Below, piece by piece: positions 8,199 to 15,953 of a DNA stretch of 64,000 bases (position 1 is its first letter; every line of letters begins with the position of its first letter). A program made the translations under genes and the position numbers. The DNA is from Niastella caeni (lineage in GTDB: Bacteria > Bacteroidota > Bacteroidia > Chitinophagales > Chitinophagaceae), in assembly GCF_004834005.1 (NCBI RefSeq), contig NZ_STFF01000012.1, positions 1-64,000 of the forward strand, written 5' to 3'. The notes beneath the pieces were generated by a model. It made no database searches. It was given only the letters and a program-made list of their open reading frames with translations, and was not told where the DNA came from.

Positions 8199-9572
8199 CT
8201 AGGCCAGCGCCAGGAGCGATTGAAAACTATTTTCACGAATGTTTTTAAAGGCAATCGTTTCCAGCAATTCATCTTTTGTGCAAAAAGCAACGCCTATACC
8301 CGCATGGCCTACCATACAACGATCGTCGCGGCTGTCGCCCACTACTATACAACTCTTTAAGGGCACATTGTATTTTTCACAAGCATATTGCAATGCGTTG
8401 GTTTTACAATACGAATGGCCGCATACGCTTTCAGGCGAACCGAAGAAATAGGACGGCAGGTTTATTTCTCCCGTTACTTTTCCTTCAAAGAACTCCAACT
8501 GGTTAGCATAGGAAAAATCGGCTCCTATTTTTTGCCGAACCAGGTTGGTTATTAAAGTATAGCTATTACTGATGATGCCAATGATATAACCCCGGTTCTT
8601 CAATTCTTTTACTACCTCTTTAATGTCGCTTACCATTTCAATCTGGCTGGCAACATGCAACAGTTCGTCCATCGTACGGCCTTTCAAAAAAGTGCCTATC
8701 CTTTTGGTAAGAATGATGGCGTCTTTTTCGCGGGCGCGCAGGTCTTCGAGCTTTGCTGTAAAGCCAAAAGCGGCAGCGCATGCATCGATGAACCTGCCTT
8801 GCAAAATGGTGTCATCCATATCGAAGATGGCCATCTTATGAAAGCCGGAGAGCTTTTCACGCAGGGTCTTGTTCATTTCCCGGTTAATGGTTTCCAGCGA
8901 ATGGATCTCTTCTTCACTAATATCAGTATGCTGCAACTGGGCTTTGCTGATGATGGCCCTGGAAACTTCCTTGCTCATTTTACCCAGCGCCTGCCAGGGT
9001 TTGCTTTTATTTTCTATATACCCGATATTGACCTCGGTTACCCTCGCTTTCATCAGGTACATGTCTATCAGGATGCCGATATCAACACCGTAGTCGTTAA
9101 AGAAATCGATCTTTGTAAAGTAAGACTTTTTCCCGGCGATCATGCCGCTGAGCGGTTGTGAGAAATGGGAAAGCCCGGGATAAAAGATGTTCAGCAAGGG
9201 TTTTGCCACCAGTTCTGTAACGCGACCTGCATTCCGTGCAAAGCTGCCTTTTACAAAGTCAGCCTCGTCTGCAATCAGGGGCGCGGCCAGGTTGGTAATG
9301 GTCGCTTCAGGATAAGGATCAATATCACCATCCAGGAAAATGATCAGTTCATTGGTTGATATGGCAATACCATCTTTCATGGAAATGCCTTTCCCCCGCA
9401 CCTGGCTGATAATAACCCGGGCGCCTGCCTCCTCAGCTTTTTTAACCGTATTGTCTTCTGATTTATCATCCACCACAATGATCTCGTTTACCTGCGGAAA
9501 CTGCTGGCAAAAGCGGATCACATTCCCAATTGTTTTCTCTTCGTTTAGTACAGGTATAATTACAGTTAGCAT
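8199..9572 (-). CDS. GT81-like (glucosyl-3-phosphoglycerate synthase-like) glycosyltransferase fused to a HAD phosphatase
   Basis: A 457-residue two-domain fusion. Residues 1-235 are a GT-A glycosyltransferase: VIIPVLNEE at 4, VVDDKSEDNT near 33, DGD at 81-83, then FVKGSFARNAGRVTEL, QPLSG and YGVDIGILID. These last motifs are characteristic of glucosyl-3-phosphoglycerate synthase (GpgS, GT81). Residues 246-457 are a HAD hydrolase: FDMDDT with nucleophile Asp251 and Asp253, IGIISNSYT, and VVGDSRDD. GpgS makes a phosphorylated glycerate glycoside and a phosphatase then removes the phosphate, so the fusion could make a compatible solute in one polypeptide. That activity is inferred, and the sugar donor is not known. 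A stress protein gene follows. Confidence 0.8.
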   Translation of the reverse strand: MLTVIIPVLNEEKTIGNVIRFCQQFPQVNEIIVVDDKSEDNTVKKAEEAGARVIISQVRGKGISMKDGIAISTNELIIFLDGDIDPYPEATITNLAAPLIADEADFVKGSFARNAGRVTELVAKPLLNIFYPGLSHFSQPLSGMIAGKKSYFTKIDFFNDYGVDIGILIDMYLMKARVTEVNIGYIENKSKPWQALGKMSKEVSRAIISKAQLQHTDISEEEIHSLETINREMNKTLREKLSGFHKMAIFDMDDTILQGRFIDACAAAFGFTAKLEDLRAREKDAIILTKRIGTFLKGRTMDELLHVASQIEMVSDIKEVVKELKNRGYIIGIISNSYTLITNLVRQKIGADFSYANQLEFFEGKVTGEINLPSYFFGSPESVCGHSYCKTNALQYACEKYNVPLKSCIVVGDSRDDRCMVGHAGIGVAFCTKDELLETIAFKNIRENSFQSLLALA

Positions 9573-10001
9573 ATTTTTTTCTCCGGTTTTATTCTACAAT
9601 GGTGTAAGTGGTTCAAGAGGAAAAACAGTATCTGAACAATGCCTGCCCAAGGCGCATATAATGCCGCTTTAGAAAGGCAAAAGATGTGCCTTTCCCAATT
9701 ACCGGCATTAAAATTCCTATATGTGGGGAAATATCCACAAGTGTAGCCCCAGATATGTATTTTCCTTTCGTTGAAGTTCAGCTCCTAATATTGACTGGGC
9801 GTTAATATGCTATTAAAAGAAAATTAAATAAAAAGCGCATGCCAGAGAGGTTAGTTAGTTCTTAGTTCCTGGTTCGGTTACTGGTTGTCAGGAAGGCGTG
9901 GGGGATTGGTTACGTGGATGCCTAAAGCCTTGTCCCAGATAACAGGTAACTAAAGGTGATGTTGTGGAAAGAAGTAGCGAGCTTTCAGAGCCAGAAACAA
10001 A
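9573..10001. other. Intergenic region with a weak 7-mer array
   Basis: No gene is seen in this stretch. Positions 9857-9891 read agttctt, agttcct, ggttcgg, ttactgg, ttgtcag at a 7-nt period. A short reverse-complement-like stretch (ataacaggtaacta) lies near 9939-9953. The remainder is featureless. Confidence 0.55.
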
Positions 10002-10030
10002 AAATCCTTCCGGGAACTCCGGAAGGATTT
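10002..10030 (-). terminator. Strong intrinsic terminator of the RRM protein gene
   Basis: aaatccttccgg pairs perfectly with ccggaaggattt around a 5-nt loop, followed on the minus strand by a T run. It lies 26 nt beyond the stop codon. Confidence 0.9.
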
Positions 10031-10055
10031 ATATAAAGGCGTTTTGATTGATTTA

Positions 10056-10421
10056 TTAATAATCCCGGTTGTAACCACCGCCGCCACCGCCGCGATTGTA
10101 GCCACCTTTTTTGTAGCCACCGCCGCCGCCGCCGCCACCGAAGCTTCTCTTTTTGAATCCACCGCCACCACCACCTTGTGGTTTTGGTTGAGCTTCGTTA
10201 ACGATAATCTTTCTGCCCAGTACTTCAGACTCGTATAAGCTGGTCAGCGCGTTTTGAGCTTCGCCGTCCTCAGGCATTTCTACGAATCCAAAACCTTTGC
10301 TACGTCCGCTGGTTTTGTCTTTAACAATTTTAGCAGATGTAACTGATCCATACTGTTCAAAAAGGGTTCTTAAATCCTCATCGGTCATTTGCCAGGAGAG
10401 GTTCCCTACATAGATGTTCAT
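10056..10421 (-). CDS. Glycine-rich RNA-binding protein, single RRM
   Basis: 121 residues. The N-terminal ~80 residues are an RNA recognition motif with RNP2 (IYVGNL, residues 3-8) and RNP1 (KGFGFVEM, near 43-50). The C-terminal 40 residues are Gly-rich with Lys/Arg/Tyr (KRSFGG, KKGGYNRGG), resembling cyanobacterial and Bacteroidota Rbp proteins, which act in the cytoplasm as RNA chaperones and are often cold-regulated. It is monocistronic with its own terminator. The 10422-10740 region upstream contains no gene and may hold a long 5' UTR, although no clear promoter was seen. Confidence 0.92.
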   Translation of the reverse strand: MNIYVGNLSWQMTDEDLRTLFEQYGSVTSAKIVKDKTSGRSKGFGFVEMPEDGEAQNALTSLYESEVLGRKIIVNEAQPKPQGGGGGGFKKRSFGGGGGGGGYKKGGYNRGGGGGGYNRDY

Positions 10422-10738
10422 TGTAACGAAAATTTTAGTGTTCTGAAAAAAAGGATAATGGCAATAGTTGCTACAATGAACTGAGGAAACCGAAAAACAG
10501 GTAAGACACTGCAGAACATGAGAACTAAGACATTAATCTAAACATGAAGATAGGAGAAATAATTTGATTTAAACAATAAAAAAATTCTACTACACAATAA
10601 GGGTGCGGGTTTGCGGAAAATACTGACTTGATCTAAGACAAGTACCTGGAAAATAGTAAGGGTTTCCCAATGATTATCAGGGATCGTCCTATTTAGACGG
10701 GCATTGGCAAATATGTAAAATTTCATCATTTGCCGGTA
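10422..10738. other. Intergenic region upstream of the RRM gene
   Basis: About 317 nt without a credible ORF. It is A-rich. It would carry the promoter and leader of the RNA-binding protein gene on the minus strand. No exact TAnnTTTG box was found. Confidence 0.5.
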
Positions 10739-10741
10739 AAG

Positions 10742-10780
10742 AAAAAGCCTTCCCTGCCAGAAGGCAGAAAAGGCTCTTTT
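10742..10780 (-). terminator. Intrinsic terminator of the rpsF-rpsR-rplI operon
   Basis: On the minus strand agcctt-ttctgcc and ggcaggg-aaggct form an interrupted stem with loop ttct, followed by a T tract. It lies 20 nt beyond the rplI stop. Confidence 0.8.
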
Positions 10781-10799
10781 TATTGAAGTGGGAATGTTG

Positions 10800-11246
10800 T
10801 TATTCGGCCACTACTTCAAATTCCAGTTCGGTAGAATGACCGTTGCCGAAATCGATGGTAGCTTTATAAGCGCCCAGTTCTTTTACTTCGTCGGGCAGAG
10901 AGATCTTTTTGCGATCGATCTCGTATCCTTTTTGTTCGCGGATGGCGCGGCTTAATTGCAATGAAGTTACGCTACCGAAGATCTTACCGCTTGTACCGGA
11001 TTTAGCTCCGATCTTCAGGGCGCCTTCTTTCAGTTTGGCAATTACTTCATTGATAGCAGAAAGCATTTTCTTTTCTTTCTTTTCTATCTGTTTTCTTTTT
11101 TCCTCTAATTGTTTGAGGTTAGAAGGACTGGCTTCTACTGCAAACTTGCGGGGAATAAGAAAGTTACGGGCATAGCCATTGCGTACTTTAACTACCTCGT
11201 TGGCTCCACCCAGGTTATCTACGTCTTGTATCAGTATTATTTCCAT
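10800..11246 (-). CDS. rplI: 50S ribosomal protein L9
   Basis: 148 residues, the usual length. It starts MEIILIQDVDNLGG and carries the L9 N-terminal signature VVKVRNGYARNFLIP, then a long Lys/Glu-rich connecting helix (residues ~45-75) and a C-terminal domain ending TELEFEVVAE. It binds 23S rRNA near the L1 stalk. It is the last gene of the S6-S18-L9 operon, 11 nt after rpsR, with a terminator behind it. Confidence 0.97.
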   Translation of the reverse strand: MEIILIQDVDNLGGANEVVKVRNGYARNFLIPRKFAVEASPSNLKQLEEKRKQIEKKEKKMLSAINEVIAKLKEGALKIGAKSGTSGKIFGSVTSLQLSRAIREQKGYEIDRKKISLPDEVKELGAYKATIDFGNGHSTELEFEVVAE

Positions 11247-11257
11247 GGTGTGTCCTC

Positions 11258-11524
11258 CTATTTTAAAAGGTCAGTTACGTACGGTAATAAAGCCATTTGA
11301 CGGGCTTTTTTACATGCCTGTGCTACTTTACGCTGGTACTTCAAAGAGTTACCGGTAATGCGGCGGGGCAATAATTTACCTTGCTCGTTCAGGAATTTTT
11401 TCAGGAACTCAGCATCTTTATAGTCAACGTACTTAATGCCATATTTCTTGAAGCGGCAGAATTTTTTCCGGGGCTTCTCGGTTTTAATGGCGGTCAGGTA
11501 CTTTATTTCATTTGCTTTTGCCAT
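11258..11524 (-). CDS. rpsR: 30S ribosomal protein S18
   Basis: 88 residues. The S18 signature KFCRFKKYGIKYVDYKDAEFL is followed by the LLPRRITGNSLKYQRKV and ARQMALLPYVTDLL segments. It binds with S6 on the platform of the 30S subunit. It starts four bases after the rpsF stop, consistent with tight coupling of S6 and S18 production. Confidence 0.97.
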   Translation of the reverse strand: MAKANEIKYLTAIKTEKPRKKFCRFKKYGIKYVDYKDAEFLKKFLNEQGKLLPRRITGNSLKYQRKVAQACKKARQMALLPYVTDLLK

Positions 11525-11528
11525 AGTT

Positions 11529-11882
11529 CTATCCCTCTACTTTTTCAGTTCCTGTAGGTACACCACTTCTCTTTTTGTTATTGTACTCGACGGCGTATTT
11601 ATCGAGCACAGTGAACATGTGACGCAGAACGTTGTCGTCACGCAGCAATTGAATCTTCAATTGCTCATTGAGGCTGGATGGCGCTTTGTATTCCATTACC
11701 CAGTACAGACCAGTGGTCTTTTTCTGGATCGGATACGCCAGTGATTTTAGTCCCCAGGGATTTTCGTGCACAATCTCACCGCCGATACTTTTGATATAGT
11801 CGGTGTATTTTTTCTGAGACGCTTTGAAATCGTCGTCAGACAGCACAGGGGTAAAAATCACCATCAATTCGTAATTGTTCAT
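11529..11882 (-). CDS. rpsF: 30S ribosomal protein S6
   Basis: 117 residues with the S6 fold: NNYELMVIFTPVLSDDD at the N-terminus, GGEIVHENPWGLKSLAYPI in the middle, and a Lys/Arg-containing tail. First gene of the operon. A well-formed promoter lies 45 nt upstream. In many bacteria the S6:S18 complex represses its own leader; I did not identify such a structure in the short leader here. Confidence 0.97.
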   Translation of the reverse strand: MNNYELMVIFTPVLSDDDFKASQKKYTDYIKSIGGEIVHENPWGLKSLAYPIQKKTTGLYWVMEYKAPSSLNEQLKIQLLRDDNVLRHMFTVLDKYAVEYNNKKRSGVPTGTEKVEG

Positions 11883-11926
11883 TGATCCCTGTTTGTTTGT
11901 TAATAAATAAATTTAAAATCGGGCTG

Positions 11927-11958
11927 CAAAAGTAGCACAAATAAGGGAAACAGGCAAA
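11927..11958 (-). promoter_or_regulatory. Promoter of the rpsF-rpsR-rplI operon
   Basis: On the minus strand a -33 TTTG (11955-11958) and a -7 TACTTTTG (11927-11934) are separated by 20 nt, matching the Bacteroidota sigma consensus. The predicted start near 11922 gives a leader of about 40 nt. Confidence 0.75.
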
Positions 11959-11959
11959 T

Positions 11960-12016
11960 GAAGTCGAATTTCTGAAGTCGGAAGTTCTGATGTCTGAAGC
12001 CTGATGCCGGAAGATG
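11960..12016. repeat. 7-nt-period array (gaagtcg)
   Basis: Reads gaagtcg, aatttct, gaagtcg, gaagttc, tgatgtc, tgaagcc, tgatgcc, ggaagat. It sits just upstream of the rpsF promoter. The consensus matches the array at the end of htpG. From 12017 to 12322 I see no gene, only the 15-nt palindrome atttgataatcaaat at 12049-12063 and a possible -7 box TAGATTTG at 12194. Confidence 0.8.
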
Positions 12017-12322
12017 TAAGAAAATGGCAAATGCGCACATGAATATGTATTTGATAATCAAATTGATATGAGGGTTGTGGAGCTGGGTAAGGGGGCGAAG
12101 CCTGTTTTATGGCTGTGCTGCCCTAATTCTAAATTAAGAACAAGTTGTGCATTAATAATGGTTACTTAATGTGTGAAAAGATCGCAAAAGGGTTAGATTT
12201 GTTTACTTCGCAACCCAAAAGTCAATATTCCTACCGAAATAACCTGCAACTCTAACCCGGGCTTAGCTGTAGAAAAACAAGGATCATTAATCATCAAATT
12301 TTATTATCTAACCAAACAGTGT

Positions 12323-15300
12323 ATGAGTAAAAATTTACTCCGGCTGCTCCTGCTTTTACCAGTCACAACTCTTTTTTTAAACGGATTCGGACAAAGCTTT
12401 ACCGGAACTTATCCTTTTACGAATGTAGCCTCAGGTAGCGGTGGACGCATCGACCCTACTCCTGTACCAACCGCCACTGGTGTGGTCTTTGGCAGCTTTT
12501 CTGCTGTTGCACCCACTGGTAATCCTAATTCATTAGGCGCTAACCCCAATGCCGCCCAACGATTTAGTTTTCAAGGCTGGCCTACAGGCGCCACCAATGG
12601 CAGCGATGTTTTTACAGGATCTATTAACACGGACCAGTATTACGAGGTAACGATCACCCCGGCCAGTGGTTATGCCATCGATCTCACCAGCATTACCTTC
12701 ACCCTGCAACGCTCGGCCACGGGTATACGGCAGTATTCGGTTCGATCGGGTAATGATAGTTATGCAGCCAACCTTCCGGCTTCTGTTAGTCCCGCCAATG
12801 CGAACCTGCAGGTAGTAACCGATAACGTTTTTCAGGTAACAGATCCTACTACCTCTGCCCAAACCGGCAGTACCATTACCCTGACGGGTTTTACAGGCCT
12901 CACCTCGGCTGCTACATTCCGCTTTTACGGCTGGAATGCTGAAGGATCAGGTGGAACATTCAGCATCGATAATGTAGTGTTTACCGGTTCGGCAACGGCT
13001 GTATCGGTTCCTTCTGTAAACATCAGCACCACAGCTATCGCTTTTCCCAATACAAACATTAGTGCCACTTCTTCTTCAAGCTATACATTGAACGGGACCA
13101 ATCTTACGGGTGATGTGCTGATCAGCACCGCCGCTCCGTATTCCGTTTCGCTGGATAATACTACCTTTTCTACCGGCGCTACCATACCGCTTGCCGATGC
13201 CACAGCCGGTGCAACGGTGTATGTGCGTTTTTCGCCCACAGCAGCCGGTACTTTTAACGGTAGCATTCTGCATACAACCAGCGGAGGCGCCAATAAGACC
13301 ATTACGCTTTCGGGCGAAGGCATCGATCCATCCAACCTTACTTTTAATTTCAACAGCTGTACGGTTTCTTCTATACCGGGATCAGGATTTCTGTCGATCA
13401 ACACCACCGGTTCGCAAATGTGGGGCTGCAGCTCGTTTGGAAGGAACAGCACCAACGGCGTTTCAGTAAACGGATTTTCGTCGGGAAGTGCGCAAACAAA
13501 TGAGGCCTGGCTCATTTCACCCAGCCTGAACCTGGGTTCAATAGTTAACATGCCAATATTGAGTTTTTACAGCAGGGGTGAATTTTCAGGACCCAAACTG
13601 CAATTGTATGTTTCTACCGATTATGCCGGCAGTGGCAGCCCTGCTTCCGCTACCTGGACTGAAATTACCACTGCAAATTTTCCTACGCCTCCGGGAACAG
13701 CTACCACCGTATGGACCCTGTCGGATAATATTGATCTGAGTGCCTATAAAAGCGCTCCCAATGTTTACATCGCTTTTAAATATACTTCTTCAGCGGCACT
13801 CAATGCTGCCCGCTGGTCTGTTGATGATATAACCATCACCGATCAGTCGACCCTGTTATCGGTTAGTCCTGCCACGCTTGGTTTTGGCGAAATAGCTACT
13901 GGGACCAACTCAACCAGCCAGTCAATTTCGGTAAAGTCTGTAGGCAATTCTGATATTACGCTCACAGTTCCTTCCGGTTATCAGATATCCGCAAACAATA
14001 CTACTTTTAGCAGCAGCCCGCTGGTAATTGACCAGGCAACGGCCGCAGCAGGCACAACCGTATACATCCGGTTCTCACCCACCGTTAAGAAATTGAACAA
14101 TACCGGGGATTTAAATATCACTTCTACCACCGGTTTAAATCAAAACAGGGTGGCCTTATCAGGATCATCCTATATCAGGGCAGAGACCTTTGATGTTGCC
14201 TGTTATAACATGGCGTTCTTTGGTAGCAATCCAACCAACAATGCCACACCGGCAAAGATCACTGGGCAGATCAACAACATTGCAACGGTTATACAGCATT
14301 TGAATGTAGATGTAATAGGGTTTGAAGAAGTGTCGAGCGATTCGGCGTTGAATGAATTGTTGTTGCTGTTGCCCGGTTATTCGGCAGTAACATCAAACAG
14401 GTGGTCGTATTCCTTTGAGGCTCCGAACCCGAATTTTCCGCCACAAAAGATCGGGTTTATTTACAATACGGCTACGATGACCTTGTCGGCCACAGAACCG
14501 CCGCGCGTGTTATTTGAAGCTATGTATGATAGTGTGCTGGCAGGTCAATCATTGCGGGTAGGCGACAACTTCTGGGCTTCGGGCCGGTTACCTTATATGG
14601 CAACCTTTGATGCAAATATAAACGGGCAATTGAAGAAAGTGCGGCTGGTAGTGGTTCATGGGAAAGCTGGTTCAGCCCAGAGTGATTTTAACCGGCGGGT
14701 ATTTGATGCGCAGGTATTGAAAGACACACTCGATGCCGTTTATAAAAATGATAACGTGATCATATTAGGCGATTATAACGACCGGCTCTATGGTTCTATT
14801 TATTCAGGCAGCACCGTTTCGTCGTACAATGGGTTTGTAACTGATAATGCCAGTTATGCACCATTGACCCGCTCGCTCGACAGCGCCGGCAAAGTGAGTT
14901 TTATAGGCGGGTCAGGACTTATTGATCATATTATTACTACCCAGTCATTGCGCACCAACTACATCGACAGTTCTATAGCCATTGAAGATGCGAGGTTGTA
15001 TATCCCGGGCTACGATGATAGTACGGCTTCGGACCACCTGCCGGTGTATGCGCGGTTTAGCTTTGCCGTTAGTGGCCCATTGCCCGTCACTTTACTGGAG
15101 TTCACTGCCCGGCCAAAAGAAAGTGTAGTGCTGGTGAACTGGACAACTGCCATGGAGCAGAACAATAAGTATTTTAATATAGAGCGTTCAGCAGATGGCA
15201 GAAATTTCACGGCTATTGGCCGGGTTGCCGGTGCAGGTAATAGCAACAGCGGGCTGCATTACCAGTTCACAGATGTGAATCCATTGCCAGGCATCAGTTA

Positions 15301-15628
15301 TTACCGGTTGCAGCAGGTTGACCTGGATGGTAAATCTTCCCTGTCATCAATAGCTACTGTGCGCATGGCCAATGAAGGTAAAGCCACATTGACGATGTTG
15401 CCTAATCCCGTTACCAGTTATGTGAACATTAACATCAATACAACCGGCAAAACATATACAATGCGGGTAAGCGGTGTTGATGGTCGCATCTTTATCAATG
15501 GAACGGGTTCGGTGAGCCAATTGAATCAGCAATTGAATAGCCGCCTGAGCAGCCTGGCGCCAGGACTGTATGTGTTGAATGCGGATAATGCGGGAGAACA
15601 CTATACCATAAAGTTTGTGAAACAATAA
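12323..15628 (+). CDS. T9SS-exported multidomain protein with endonuclease/exonuclease/phosphatase domain
   Basis: A 1101-residue secreted protein. It has a signal peptide (residues 1-24) and a beta-sandwich to ~220, then an Ig-like repeat (VSVPSVNISTTAIAFPNT), a jelly-roll region with NEAWLISPSLNL near 395, and a second Ig-like repeat near 515 sharing the T-V-Y-I/V-R-F-S-P ending. An endonuclease/exonuclease/phosphatase domain follows (~620-910): VDVIGFEEVSSD, VVVHGKAG, IILGDYNDR, GLIDHII and SDHLPVYARF carry the metal-binding and catalytic residues. The end has a beta domain (NWTTAMEQNNKYFNIERS) and a type A T9SS sorting domain (MLPNPVTSYVNI, LAPGLYVLN). Probably an extracellular nuclease or lipid phosphatase; the substrate is not decidable. 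Confidence 0.85.
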   Translation: MSKNLLRLLLLLPVTTLFLNGFGQSFTGTYPFTNVASGSGGRIDPTPVPTATGVVFGSFSAVAPTGNPNSLGANPNAAQRFSFQGWPTGATNGSDVFTGSINTDQYYEVTITPASGYAIDLTSITFTLQRSATGIRQYSVRSGNDSYAANLPASVSPANANLQVVTDNVFQVTDPTTSAQTGSTITLTGFTGLTSAATFRFYGWNAEGSGGTFSIDNVVFTGSATAVSVPSVNISTTAIAFPNTNISATSSSSYTLNGTNLTGDVLISTAAPYSVSLDNTTFSTGATIPLADATAGATVYVRFSPTAAGTFNGSILHTTSGGANKTITLSGEGIDPSNLTFNFNSCTVSSIPGSGFLSINTTGSQMWGCSSFGRNSTNGVSVNGFSSGSAQTNEAWLISPSLNLGSIVNMPILSFYSRGEFSGPKLQLYVSTDYAGSGSPASATWTEITTANFPTPPGTATTVWTLSDNIDLSAYKSAPNVYIAFKYTSSAALNAARWSVDDITITDQSTLLSVSPATLGFGEIATGTNSTSQSISVKSVGNSDITLTVPSGYQISANNTTFSSSPLVIDQATAAAGTTVYIRFSPTVKKLNNTGDLNITSTTGLNQNRVALSGSSYIRAETFDVACYNMAFFGSNPTNNATPAKITGQINNIATVIQHLNVDVIGFEEVSSDSALNELLLLLPGYSAVTSNRWSYSFEAPNPNFPPQKIGFIYNTATMTLSATEPPRVLFEAMYDSVLAGQSLRVGDNFWASGRLPYMATFDANINGQLKKVRLVVVHGKAGSAQSDFNRRVFDAQVLKDTLDAVYKNDNVIILGDYNDRLYGSIYSGSTVSSYNGFVTDNASYAPLTRSLDSAGKVSFIGGSGLIDHIITTQSLRTNYIDSSIAIEDARLYIPGYDDSTASDHLPVYARFSFAVSGPLPVTLLEFTARPKESVVLVNWTTAMEQNNKYFNIERSADGRNFTAIGRVAGAGNSNSGLHYQFTDVNPLPGISYYRLQQVDLDGKSSLSSIATVRMANEGKATLTMLPNPVTSYVNININTTGKTYTMRVSGVDGRIFINGTGSVSQLNQQLNSRLSSLAPGLYVLNADNAGEHYTIKFVKQ

Positions 15629-15651
15629 ACGGCTTAATGAAAGCCTGAAAG

Positions 15652-15684
15652 GTGTGCCGTGTCCGGATGCGGCACACTTTGTTT
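15652..15684 (+). terminator. Intrinsic terminator
   Basis: gtgtgccg pairs with cggcacac around a 10-nt loop, followed by tttgtttt. It lies 24 nt after the stop of the T9SS nuclease-like gene. Confidence 0.75.
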
Positions 15685-15806
15685 TAGGTATTATTCATGT
15701 ACCTTCAACATCTGCCAAAGGGTTTAATGTCTGGTCAATTTAGCCTGACAATTTTGCCGATTTCGCCGCCAGGCAGGCCAATGGCACTCTCTTTGGTACG
15801 CAAAGC

Positions 15807-15923
15807 AACGCGTAATGCGTAACGCAGAACGCCTAACGCTTTGTTCTCATATCGGAGTGCCTGACATTATGCGGAAGGCACGAATTTCGGGGATCAGCGT
15901 TCAGCTTAAAGCCTTTAGCGTAC
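15807..15923. repeat. Inverted 7-nt-period arrays (aacgcnn / agcgttn)
   Basis: The left arm at 15807-15841 reads aacgcgt, aatgcgt, aacgcag, aacgcct, aacgctt. The right arm at 15896-15923 reads agcgttc, agcttaa, agccttt, agcgtac. The arms are reverse-complement in theme, with 54 nt between. The array lies directly upstream of htpG, so a hairpin here would sit in or near its 5' UTR. Confidence 0.9.
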
Positions 15924-15953
15924 AAAAACATTAAACTGCCAAAAACGACACAT

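Noticed and set aside
8655..9161. Plus-strand open frame of 168 residues opposite the glycosyltransferase/HAD gene
   Set aside because: It is a shadow of the conserved minus-strand frame.
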